This document shows positions 1 through 10,300 of a DNA stretch of 64,000 nucleotides, piece after piece; position 1 is the stretch's first letter; each line of letters starts with the position of its first letter. The position numbers and the translations under genes are program-made. The stretch spans positions 62,001 through 126,000 of the forward strand of contig MU626266.1 in NCBI GenBank assembly GCA_025603075.1, in the 5' to 3' direction. The notes under the pieces are model-generated. The model saw only the letters and a program-made list of their open reading frames with translations. It was not told where the DNA came from and made no database searches. This DNA comes from Neoconidiobolus thromboides FSU 785 (Eukaryota; Entomophthoromycota; Entomophthoromycetes; Entomophthorales; Neoconidiobolaceae).

Positions 1-555
1 TACTGTATTTATTTGTTGGTGAAATATCTGGTATTAACTAAACTTTGTATTAGTTTCAAATTTTAAATTTGGTTTTAAATTTACCTGAATGATTGAAGTA
101 AATAAGAAGAAAATATTGGCATAATTTGAAAACTGCTCAAATAAAAACTTTGGTAAAAAAGTCAATATATTATACTTTGATGTTGCTATTGAATTCTTCA
201 AAAAACCACTATTCATACTTCCATTATTTAAATAAATGTCTCTAGGTATACTAGGCCTTGGTCGATTAGCCAAATCCTTTAACGTCTGTATCATACCACT
301 AAACATGCTTTTGCTTGGTTTCTCATTTTTATATTCTTGTTCCGTATTGTTAATACCTCTATCATTGATAAGGTTTGTTGCTGACATCTCATATCCTTGA
401 TTTTCTACCGAACGTGAATTCCTTGAACCATCGGTATTGGTTGTGAATTCAGAAGACATGGAGGGGTGTTTGACGTTTAAATTATTTCTTGCCATATTTC
501 CAGTGTTTGCACTGGAAGCACTCAAGTCGTCAAAATCAGATTGAAAAGGATTCAC
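1..555 (-). CDS. P4-type ATPase (phospholipid flippase, Drs2-like), N-terminal part
   Basis: This is the 5' end of a P-type ATPase that moves aminophospholipids across Golgi, endosome or plasma membranes. Exon 1 (85-555, 157 residues) has a low-complexity cytosolic N-terminus and then the family entry motif: PRDIYLNN, followed by SIATSKYNILTFLPKFLFEQ and the start of the first membrane helix (YANIFFLFTSIIQ). An intron (38-84, GTAAAT..TTTAG) joins in phase 0 to exon 2 (1-37), which reads LIPDISPTNKYS, the expected continuation after TM1 in Drs2/Dnf proteins. The rest of the gene, including TM2 and the DKTG phosphorylation site, lies outside the window. The ATG at 555 is the first in frame. The family call is firm; the Drs2 rather than Dnf assignment rests on the short N-terminal part only. 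Confidence 0.85.
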
Positions 556-614
556 TTTGAAAAATTAGTGGATTTAAAAGTTAGAGTTGGAATCCTAATA
601 TAGCTTAATAGTTC

Positions 615-797
615 TCAATCCTTTAATTTAAAGGGAATGTTAAGCCACTTAAAATAGGTTTTACTTGCTTGTCTACCAAGAAATAATCGTTTGGCGGTTG
701 GACTTGAGTAGCCAATCATTATAGCCATTTCAAACGATTTTTCTGCTTCATAAATAATTTCACCGTACCTTGGGTTTTCTAATTTCTTTGTTATCAA
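615..797 (-). CDS. Possible 3' exon of a small unknown protein
   Basis: The open stretch encodes about 54-60 residues ending in LGRQASKTYFKWLNIPFKLKD. There is no ATG at its beginning (only a TTG), but an acceptor-like TTAG precedes the codons for NPRYG, so it could be the last exon of a spliced gene. I found no convincing upstream exon between 800 and 1530. The composition (YSSPTAKRLFLGRQ) looks protein-like rather than random for DNA this AT-rich. I do not recognise the family, and it may be a relic. Confidence 0.25.
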   Translation of the reverse strand: MITKKLENPRYGEIIYEAEKSFEMAIMIGYSSPTAKRLFLGRQASKTYFKWLNIPFKLKD

Positions 798-1530
798 ATA
801 TTAGCAGCAATAGCAGAGCATTTTTCTATATTTGGTAAGCACAATGCTTTTTTATTGATTATGCTTAAGAAATATATTAATTTGTTATTTAACCCTCTCA
901 GTTACGAAAATAAATACAATATTGTTAGATAAAACCAGATAAAATATGTTTGTTTTTATTTATCTATTGAACAATAATAAATGTTATCAAGCAGGTATCG
1001 CTCTTAAAGATTACAAAGCTCATTCGCCTTTGTTTAGAAAATGATTTTTAATATTAATAATATATTTACTGTTAGTATCTAAATTAGATTTTAAATATAA
1101 TTATAGTAAGATTAAATTAGAAAGGGTAGAAAAAACCATCTATATTGATAACATGTTACAAATTATAAATTTGTAAGTATTCCCATTATTTATAGCTTTA
1201 ACAATAATAAAATCTTATATAATTTAGATTGTAGCTTAAAAAGGTAACTAATTTTAAATAATTTTACAAAAATTTCCTTTTTGCTATGAAAATGGATATC
1301 AATATTGAAATAAAAATAAGCTATTTTATTTAGCAATATAAATTAAAGCTTTCGGACTTAATAATAGGGATAAATATTGTGTCTAAGTATATGCTCTAGC
1401 ATTCACATTATTAAAAATAAGTTTAATTCTAAATCTTAAAGATTAAAGGTCCCATTTTTAAAAACTGATCCAAATTAAATAAAAAATTATAGCAGAGTTT
1501 ATAATTTACAAGATTGTTTTAATATAAAAA
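798..1530. other. Intergenic, no gene seen
   Basis: AT-rich spacer between the minus-strand fragment and the mL54 gene. I see no coding exon, RNA gene or repeat copy here. It should hold the mL54 promoter. Confidence 0.6.
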
Positions 1531-1924
1531 ATGAGTTTATTTAAACACGGTCTCTATAGAGTGAAAACAACAGAAATAACAAGGGGAGTATTTAATTTAA
1601 GAAGGTTACAAAGCAATAAAACTGAAGCCACTACAAATGAAGGTAATTTCATCACAATTAAATAATAATTAATTGGATAATTAATATTTAGTAGAAAAAA
1701 ATGTCAGACCAGCATCTTCAGTGCCACATGGAACCGTACTCAAAGGAATAAATTTTATGAAGGGAAAGAGCGATCCTATGGCTAAAGACGATAATGAATA
1801 TCCAGAATGGTTATGGACACTTTTAGATGCCAAAGTTAAAAATGATGATGTCTTTTCAAGAGAATATCAACGTAAAGTTAACAAGGATGCTATTAAAGCT
1901 AAGAACTTTTTAAAGAAACGTTAA
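1531..1924 (+). CDS. MRPL54: Mitochondrial large-subunit ribosomal protein mL54
   Basis: Protein of 114 residues from two exons (1531-1642 and 1692-1924, phase 1). The N-terminus (MSLFKHGLYRVKTTEITRGV) is Arg/Lys-rich without acidic clusters, as expected for a mitochondrial presequence. The body carries the mL54 signature: VPHGTVLKGINFMKGKSDP, then DDNEYPEWLWTLLD, then a basic tail (SREYQRKVNKDAIKAKNF). It would be a component of the mitochondrial 54S subunit. The intron ends in TAGTAG, so two in-frame acceptors exist three bases apart and give proteins differing by one residue. It is convergent with TAF13, with 167 bp between the stop codons. The family call is secure. Confidence 0.92.
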
Positions 1925-2091
1925 TAGTATTTATAAAAGAGAAAAAGAATAAAGTTTTCATTAGAATTAAATTTAAATTTCATTTAAATATTTTGAAACA
2001 GTTATAGATTTCAACAAGTTATTACAATCTTTATTTAAATAAACCACGCTACTCATTCAATTTAAATATTAAAATAATTAACATTAACCTA

Positions 2092-2462
2092 TCAATCTTT
2101 AACCTCTTCTTGATCAAATAACATTTTAGCTCTACTGATCACTTCATTCATGTACAATAACTCCTCAATACGTGCCAATTTTTTATCATCATTATTCAAG
2201 GCTTTTTTAAAGTCATCCAATTTTAAGCGTCTATTTTCTTTGTTTGAAAAGTCACACGCTTTGGAGCACACATCAAATAAAAAATCCATTAATATCCCTT
2301 CCATCACTTCTACACTTTCTTGTAATGGATATTCTACATCTCCACCACCATACATTAGAGTGGGTACTAAAGAAATAAGCCTTATTATGCGATTATTTTT
2401 ATATTGAATAATTAATTACTCTCTTTTCCAAAATGTAATCTTTTTGGTTGTCGGTTGTCCAT
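2092..2462 (-). CDS. TAF13: TFIID subunit TAF13
   Basis: Histone-fold subunit of the general transcription factor TFIID, which pairs with TAF11. Two exons (2420-2462 and 2092-2366) give 105 residues. Exon 1 encodes MDNRQPKRLHFGKE; after a 53-nt intron (GTAATT..TTTAG, phase 1) the text continues IPTLMYGGGDVEYP, matching the KEI-R-LMYGFGD entry of TAF13. The single histone fold follows: ESVEVMEGILMDFLFDVC (alpha1/2), NRRLKLDDFKKAL (alpha2/loop), ARIEELLYMNEVISRAK (alpha3). The length is near the minimal fungal form. Starting at the internal Met of exon 2 would lose the conserved KEI-LMYG segment, so the spliced start is preferred. Confidence 0.93.
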
Positions 2463-4032
2463 TAGTTTTTTGATTAAAAAATTAAAGTTTGGAAGATTTT
2501 TTACTTTTTTTAACTGAGAATGTTTTTTTGTCACTAATAAATATAGATTCAATTTGTGTTTGATCAGGATAGAAATTTAATCTCTAATAAGGATTTGAAA
2601 ATGATTTTAGAAAAAAAAGAGAAATATTCATTGTTGAAGATTATAAATGTCAATGAAATCTCTATGAGCTTATCCATGTTAACATTGGAACCTTTCTTGG
2701 TACGTTATAAATCGTCTCATATATATCTGGTATAACTGATATAATAAAGGATAAAGAAGTAGTAAGCTTATAGTTTATACTTGAATCACTAATATTTAGA
2801 TATGTATTTTTGTGTTTAAGAATTACTAACAATTTTTCCGCCCAAATAGGGCTTAAAAATGGAAAAAGTAATGAAACCAAAAACACTCCCATATAATATT
2901 GTAATATTGTATACTTAAGAAGCACTACTTTGATCCCAAGATATAGTTTTAAATATGAAGGATAACTCTAGTCGTAATTTTAATCTTGAATTCCTCAATT
3001 ATAGTCTAGTTCTATTATTTTGTTCCACGTTTATTCTTGTATATCTATTAGAGTTGTAATCATATAAATATTTAACGTATTCATGTAAAAGTTACAGCTA
3101 AATGGTTCTAATATAATAACACCTGTCAAATAATGAAATTTAAAACAACGCTATTTCTTATTTGGGAAAATCAGTCAATTTAGTAAAACCAATTTATCGT
3201 ATTTGGCATTCTTTGTTATCAACTAGCTAATACTATAGTTTTATTCGATGTAAGATATCAAGATATACTGATTAAACCGAGAATATACGTAACTCTTGGA
3301 ACAGCCTTAAAAATAGGTCAATAACTTAACACAAAGGCTGGTTTATAATATTAGTAAGAGTCATAAAGCTATACAATAGTCACAACATAGCTAGTTAGGA
3401 GTTATTTGGATACATTTTAGAGGACTGTTTAAAACAATTTATCAGAAAATATGATAAATGTATATATCAAAAGGTCAACTTGTATTTTGAAGCATATTTA
3501 CCACTATAAATTGGACTATAAAATCGATTTTTTTGTAAGAGTCCCAGGTTTAAAAGCAAATCCATCAAATATTTTTAAAGTTAATCCATGTTCTCATAGC
3601 TCACAACAATACAGTCTACTTTTTAGATAAATTGTGTTGTTATCAAAATAAAGCCCTTCTACTTAGAGCAAGTAAGAAAAGCATAATATTAAGCAGGTTT
3701 GTTTTGGATGCAAAACTTTTACAAAATTACTTTTTTCTATAATTCGATAGCTGTAGTTGAAAATTAGATCTGAGATGTTATTTTTGACTGGTTTCAAGTG
3801 GTAATAATGATAAAGATTAACAACTTTAAATTTAATACTTTAGATTTCTCCATTGTTATATAAAGCTCTGGTATTCTTATATTGCACTTTTAGCATAAAA
3901 CCCAGTATTTTGCTAATTGTATTATTATCCTATTTCAAACGTTCTATGTTTATTTATTACCAATTCATGTTAGAAAAAATGTGTACTATTGTTATAAAAT
4001 GTTTTATTAATTAAAAGAAACTGCAAATGAAT
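2463..4032. other. Intergenic, one MITE copy
   Basis: About 1.6 kb of AT-rich DNA between the TAF13 start and the 3' end of the kelch gene. The only structure recognised is the hairpin element at 2795-2891, which accounts for an 87-codon spurious open frame on the minus strand. Nothing else looks coding. Confidence 0.6.
2795..2891 (+). mobile_element. Hairpin MITE, copy 1
   Basis: Plus orientation. The right end (CACTCCCA followed by TA) is intact; the left end is degenerate (TTTAGATATG for TGGGGATG). The element interior is conserved, and its core has an unusual CCGCCCAAATAGGGC variant. Confidence 0.8.
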
Positions 4033-5427
4033 TTAATAACTCTTTTTCAAAAACGAGTTACTCCTTGTTAGAAACAGGGATACGTTTTCTGGATCTGTAA
4101 CGTCATCGTCGATATAAGTCAACTGAGTTCCAAATGAATCGATGAAACTTGTCTCCAGTATGGTACTTTTTTTTCCTGCCCAAATTACTTGTTTAATATA
4201 TTTAGGTGGTCTCAACTGTTTTTTCTTCCTACTTTTTTTCCTTAGATAATAAAAATACAACAACCCACTAACTATACCTATTAACCCTATAAAACCACCG
4301 ACTGATCCTCCAATAATAACTCCAATGTTTGTCTTTGTGTCTTTTTCTGGAGTATCTTTTGTATACTTTTCTGTCAACTCTTTGTTGCTTAACCGAATCA
4401 ATTGCGTTTTATTAGAATAGCTGTCTTTTTTACTACCAAAAGAATAAATCAAATACTTTTTGTAATAAACTAAACAACCATTGTCGTAAGATTCCAATCC
4501 ATCTATATTAAATTGATTATCAATTCTTATAGTTAAAGTTGTCATATTATAAACAACATTTCCATTTTTACTATCAGTGCCACCTAGTACGTATAACACT
4601 TCATTATTCTCTCCATAAACATATGAAAATTTAGATATAGTTGGAAAGTCATTAGCTCCACTAAATGTATTTGGACTGCTACTTTTAGCATCTATCGACC
4701 ATGTGTTGTAAGTTTTTCCATCTTGGTATTTCCCATTGCTTTTCGTGCCGCCAAAGTTTTGAATAGATGACTTTAAACACACTGCTGCGCCATCTACAGT
4801 AGCCGAATAGGATGTATCACTAGCTCTCCAAGCATTCTTTTCAATATTATAAATGTATATATTCTCGTTAAACTTCATAGTATTATCCTTTGATTTGTAT
4901 TTACCACTAAAATAATATAGTTCCTTAGTATTACTATTTTCATTCGAAGTCACAACATTAATCAAATAGGTATTTGATAATGGTGCATTACTAACATTAA
5001 TCTTGTTTTTAATTTGCTCTGAAAGTTCTTTTGATGCCTTTTCATTATTTTTCCATTTATTTGTCTTTACGTTGTATATTTGAAACCCTGCCGAAATATC
5101 TGAGCCTTCACCTCCAATCATATAAATTTCATCTGAGTCTTTGTCAGGTTGTATTATATTACCATACATTGAAGGAGGTCCTTCGCTATTGACTTTGGTC
5201 CATTTTGCTTGATCTTTGTTGATCATGAAATTTTCGTCTGATAAATCTAACACATATACGTCTTTACTCAATGATACTTTATTATCATTATCTTGTGTCG
5301 AGCCGCCTAAATAATAGACTTTATCCTTAACTAAGGCACAATTTCCACCTGATATCCTTGGGGCATTTTGAGCTGTATAACTAGAACTATAAATAAATAA
5401 GGAGGAGAATATTAACCAAATTAGCAT
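4033..5427 (-). CDS. Secreted/type I membrane kelch-repeat protein
   Basis: Single-exon gene of 464 residues. An N-terminal signal peptide (MLIWLIFSSLFIYSSSYTAQ) leads into a beta-propeller of kelch type over roughly residues 25-345, with repeats of the form YYLGGSTQ, IYMIGGEGSD, LYYFSGKY, VYGENNEVLYVLGGTDS and LIYSFGSK. A single hydrophobic helix at about 368-393, rich in Gly/Ile/Leu, is followed by a stop-transfer cluster RKKSRKKK and a 60-residue cytosolic tail. The architecture (secreted kelch propeller, one TM, short tail) suggests a surface or endomembrane receptor or adhesion-type protein. The ligand is unknown, and I do not recognise an orthologue with a named function. Confidence 0.75.
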   Translation of the reverse strand: MLIWLIFSSLFIYSSSYTAQNAPRISGGNCALVKDKVYYLGGSTQDNDNKVSLSKDVYVLDLSDENFMINKDQAKWTKVNSEGPPSMYGNIIQPDKDSDEIYMIGGEGSDISAGFQIYNVKTNKWKNNEKASKELSEQIKNKINVSNAPLSNTYLINVVTSNENSNTKELYYFSGKYKSKDNTMKFNENIYIYNIEKNAWRASDTSYSATVDGAAVCLKSSIQNFGGTKSNGKYQDGKTYNTWSIDAKSSSPNTFSGANDFPTISKFSYVYGENNEVLYVLGGTDSKNGNVVYNMTTLTIRIDNQFNIDGLESYDNGCLVYYKKYLIYSFGSKKDSYSNKTQLIRLSNKELTEKYTKDTPEKDTKTNIGVIIGGSVGGFIGLIGIVSGLLYFYYLRKKSRKKKQLRPPKYIKQVIWAGKKSTILETSFIDSFGTQLTYIDDDVTDPENVSLFLTRSNSFLKKSY

Positions 5428-7352
5428 AATGAACTTGGCTATTAAAAAGTTTATTCAATTTCTAGAATCAGATCTATAAACAAGATTAATAAATGTTACA
5501 CTAAGATACTTTGATTCTAAATTAACCTGGTTATCTTTAGAATCCCAATTTTCATTTTAAAAGAATAATTCAATTAGAAGTTACTCTATTGGATTTTTGA
5601 GTTTTAAGGTTTAAATTTTATAAACACGATTGGTTCTTATTGAAGTTTTGATGATTTTAGTGTTTTACTGTAAATTTATAAACTTGATATATAACTATTT
5701 ATAACAAAATAACTTCGAAATAACTTTGATACAACTCTACATTTTTTATTATGTAATGGGTTAAATTTTCTTAGTATGTAATTACACTCAATATAAATGC
5801 TCAATAATCATGCTGTTAATTTAGTCAATATACTAAAAGCTGTAAGCCATCATAATATTCCTCATTTATTAAATATTTGTACAACTTATTTTTTCAAAAC
5901 CTATTGATTCAATATAGGAATGTTTTTTTATTTCATCACTTTTTCGATTTTTAAGCACTATTTGAGTGAAAAATTGTTAGTAAAATTGTTAAATATCAAA
6001 TTGCATTCTTATATACTATAATAACATGAGGCTATTGATTACTTATTATAAAAATTGTTGTTAGCTCTAATTTTTCTGATTCATTTAACAAAACTAACTG
6101 ATATTTTATGACGATTTGAAATATATCAAAAAGCACAGGAATTAAGAGTTGCTGCTAGATTTGTGATAAACTTGTAACAATGATTATTTTTTAGAATTTG
6201 ATTTCATATTATTTATAGTATTATGATTGATATTTATAGCTAAAGACATGAAAATAAGCTTAAATGCCAAGATAATTTTATTATTAGGAAGTAGTATATA
6301 TGAATAAATAATTGTAGCAAATATAGATTAATGATTAAAAAATAAACGACTTTAATATAGTAACAATTGAGTTTATTTATAATCAAATAATAATCTATTT
6401 AAAGTGCAAAATTTGAACATAAAATTTCAAACCTATTTTTAGCTTCTAAGATTATTTAAAAATAGATTGATTATCGGAGAATTACCTTGTTCCAGAATCA
6501 ATGTGGTCTTGGGCAATTTTTTTCGCTTTAAATAAAATTTCTGACAACTTGTGCCTTAATTCTAAATAATAGTTATAAGAAAATTAACCCCGGTTTGTTT
6601 AAATAATTTTAATTTTAATTTAACAGTGACGGACTTCTTAAGAGCAAAAATATTAGAATAGATCCTTTATATACTATTATAATTGAATTACCTGAGAATA
6701 ACTTTAGTTATACATCTGTGAAATAAAAACAAAGCAATCAATTGGATTAAAGATGATTTAATTTATAAGCTTTGGATCAAGGAGACTGATATTAATATGT
6801 TAACCACTTTTGAAAATTATTATTTGAAAAATCATTTATTTTTAGAGGTTTTAATTACCATAAATTAGAAACTAATTGGCTACATTAATAAAGCAATGAA
6901 TTGAACTATTTAATTGGTTGGACCTCGATTAAGTTCTAATTCTTTAAGAAAGTCAGAAACCAAGAATCACTTGAATTTTATCTAAATTTAGGAATCCCTC
7001 TAAGTGGTGAATCTATTTTTACAACTAGGTAATCCCGTAGAAAATTTAATAAGGAGTAATTATTTAAATAAAAGTAAAAATAATTTAATTAAGGCCTTAA
7101 GTTCTTTTTCTTGTAAATAACTTTAAAAAAGAGAGAAACTTTAGCATCTTTAATATATATTCCTTTTGCTAATTAATATAGATTCTCTTAGTTTTTAATA
7201 TAGTATATTATAATTTAATTTTTTATCAACTATTTTAAATCTATTCTATTCGTTATTTGCTATAAGGTGATATTCAATAACTCAATTTAATAAATAAGAA
7301 AACTAACCTTTACTATTCTTAGTTAATTTAAATATTTCAACAATCTATTAAT
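5428..7352. other. Intergenic, divergent promoter region
   Basis: About 1.9 kb between the divergently transcribed kelch and chitin synthase genes. It is uniformly AT-rich with many short A/T runs. I see no exon, repeat copy or RNA gene. Promoters for both flanking genes must lie here, but no motif stands out. Confidence 0.55.
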
Positions 7353-10300
7353 ATGGGTGACTCGTATCCAGACCAAGGTGACTTACTTCACCTTTCAAGC
7401 GATGATAGTGGAAGTATTGCTAGTTATCTTTTAAACCGTTTAGACCAGCAAGACACCCCTTATAGTTCCATTGGAAACTCTGTATTAATAAACTTAAACC
7501 CTGGAAAGGCATTGCAAATTTACAATGACGATATCGCTGAATTACACGCTGAACAAGGGTATAAAAATTTTGATGACTCTTTTGAACCCCTACCCCCACA
7601 TATTTTTGGCTTAGCTACTAAAGCTTACCTCCACCTCAGGCGCCTTGGTGAAGATCAGAGTTTTGTATTTTGGTATTTACATATATTTATTATTATTAAG
7701 ATAAAAACTAACTTCTTCTTAGTGGAGCAACCAACAGTGGGAAAAGCGAAAATTATAAACTAGTATTAAGCCAACTATGCCGTTTAGCAGCCAACCCTAA
7801 AAAACCATCTAAAATCGATGAACAATTAGCTAATCTTGGTACTGTGATGGAAGCTTTTGGAAACGCAGCTACCATTCACAACAAAAATTCAACCCGATTT
7901 GGTAAATTTCAAGAAATCCAATTCAATGCTCGTGGTCGTATCATTGGTATCAAGACTTTAACTTACTTCCTTGATAAATCAAGAGTAGTACAAACGCCAA
8001 CTGGCGAAAGATCTTTCCATGTATTTTATCAACTCCTTCATGGTGCTTCTGCTGAAGAAAGAGAAGCTTTATATTTAGGTCCACCTAGTACTCAAAACTT
8101 CAGTTATCTCATAAACTCGGGAAATAATTTAATTACGTCTCATGATGATAAGGCTAACTTTGGTCATTTAACGGAGTCAATGAAAGGTGTTGGATTAAAG
8201 AGTAAAGCTCGTGCTAAGATCTTCCAAACGATAGCTTCCATCTTACATTTGGGTAACTTGAACTTTGTTAAACATTCTGAAGGCGAGACATGTGCCGTTT
8301 CAAACGCAGATGTGCTTGATGTTGTATCTGATCTCCTTGGAGTTGAACCTCAAGATTTGGAAACTGCTTTAACTGCTCGATCTCAAATGGTCGGTAAAGA
8401 GTTATGTACTGTTTTCTTAGATGTCGGTCAAGCCCAAGGTCTACGTGATCTTCTCTCAACCTTATTGTATTCTCTGCTCTTCTCATGGATCATCGAAGCT
8501 GTCAATTCTCGTTTTTGTGAAGAGGAACCAGCTAATTTCATTGCTCTGTTAGATCAATTTGGTTTTCAATCTTATCAAACTAATTTCTTTGAACAATTTT
8601 GTATCAATTTCTCCAATGAAAGAATTCACCAATTTACCATTGAAAGACTAATTTCTCCACATCACGGATTTAAAGTTGCTTTAATGCAAGATGGTATCCA
8701 ACTTCCTGTAACCTCTGTTCCTAAGTTTATCTCAGCAGGTACCCTTTTAGCAGGTGAAGATGGCGAAACCGGTTTAGTAAAAGCTATCAATCAACATTCT
8801 GGAAAAACTGAAGCTCGTAGAACTGATGATAAATTACTTTCCTCTCTTCGTCGTTCTTTTGGAGATTTCCCAGAATTTATTTCAGAACCAAATAATACTT
8901 CCAGTTTCACCATTCGTCACTTTGCAGGTAGTGTGGATTACACTTTAGACGATTTCATTGAAGTCAATCTTGATGGAATTCCACCTGATTTTGTTACTTT
9001 ATTCCGTAATCCAGATGGTACAAATGCTTCAGGAAATGCATTCATTGGGGAACTTTTTAGTTCTGAAGCAGTACAAACTCAAAGCCATCCTCAAAATCAA
9101 CGTACTATTGTATCTGCACAACAACCAACTGCCCCAATGCGTCAACCATCAAGAAAACATAAAAAGAAACCATCGGAAGGTAATACCGAAGAAGGTTCTT
9201 CTAAAGTTAATACTATCCTTAAACAGATAAACTATACGCTTAATGATTTGTTTGCTACTCTTGATGATACTCGTATTTGGACGGTTATCAATATTGCTCC
9301 ATTTGACAGTGAACCTGGTCATCTTATGCCAAGTTATAACCTTTCTAAAGTTGCTCACCAAGTTGAGAGTTTTTCATTGCCATTATTGATGGATCACCTA
9401 GGGCTTGATTTTGGTAATCATTTTACCTATGAGGAGTTTATTGAAAGATATGAGTTGGTAGCACGCTCAATGAATTTAGATCCAAACCGCTCACCAAGAC
9501 AACAAGTGGAATCTTTTGCTACCATTTCAGGATGGGCTTCTGGAACTGAGTTTGTTTTAGGAAATAGTAAAATATTTATCAATGAATCGAAATGGAAAGA
9601 TTTGGAAGACTCATTAAGAGTTTCTTTACGTGATGTTAAATCCGGTGCTATTTCTACTCCAAAACCTGGATTCTTAGGAAATGATGATAACGATTCATTA
9701 TACTCAGGATATGACGGTGGTAATGTTGGTAGATTAGGATATAACATTGAAAGTGTTTATGTTGATGACGTAAACAATAATGTTCATCGCGCTGTTGGTG
9801 AATCAATAAATCAAGGGTATGGTCACTATGGTGAAAAAGAATTACCAATATCAAAAGACATCTCTGATGGTGTTAATGAAAAAGGACAAGGCCATGAACT
9901 TTCGAACTTAGGCGAAGTTAAAGCTAAGAAACCAAAAAAAGTAGAAGAAATTAAACTTTCTCCTACTAGAAAACGTTGGGTAAAACTTACTTGGATGCTT
10001 ACTTGGATGATCCCTACTTGTTGTATGGCAAGATGTGGTATCACTCGACCAGACGTACAAATGGCATGGAGAGAAAAAGTGGCCATCTGTATCCTTATTG
10101 TTTGGTCATGGATTGTTATTTTATTTGTTAATATTGGATTGGGTCTAATCTTATGTCCTCCAAATCCTGGTCATGAAGTTGCTGAACTTCAAGTAACTCG
10201 TCCAGATAAGAAAAGCGTTGTTGTTTATATGTATGGAAATGAGTATGAAGTTAGAGATTATTTCAATGGTGCTCACGGAGTAAGTACTAATAGACCTCAA

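Noticed and set aside
2662-2925. 87-codon open frame on the minus strand
   Set aside because: It is explained by MITE copy 1, whose minus strand is open in several copies; there is no gene-like context.
7681-7722. In-frame continuation of chitin synthase exon 1 (a 136-codon reading without splicing)
   Set aside because: It would remove the P-loop; a GTATTT..ACTAAC..TTAG intron restores VFCGATNSGKSE in frame.
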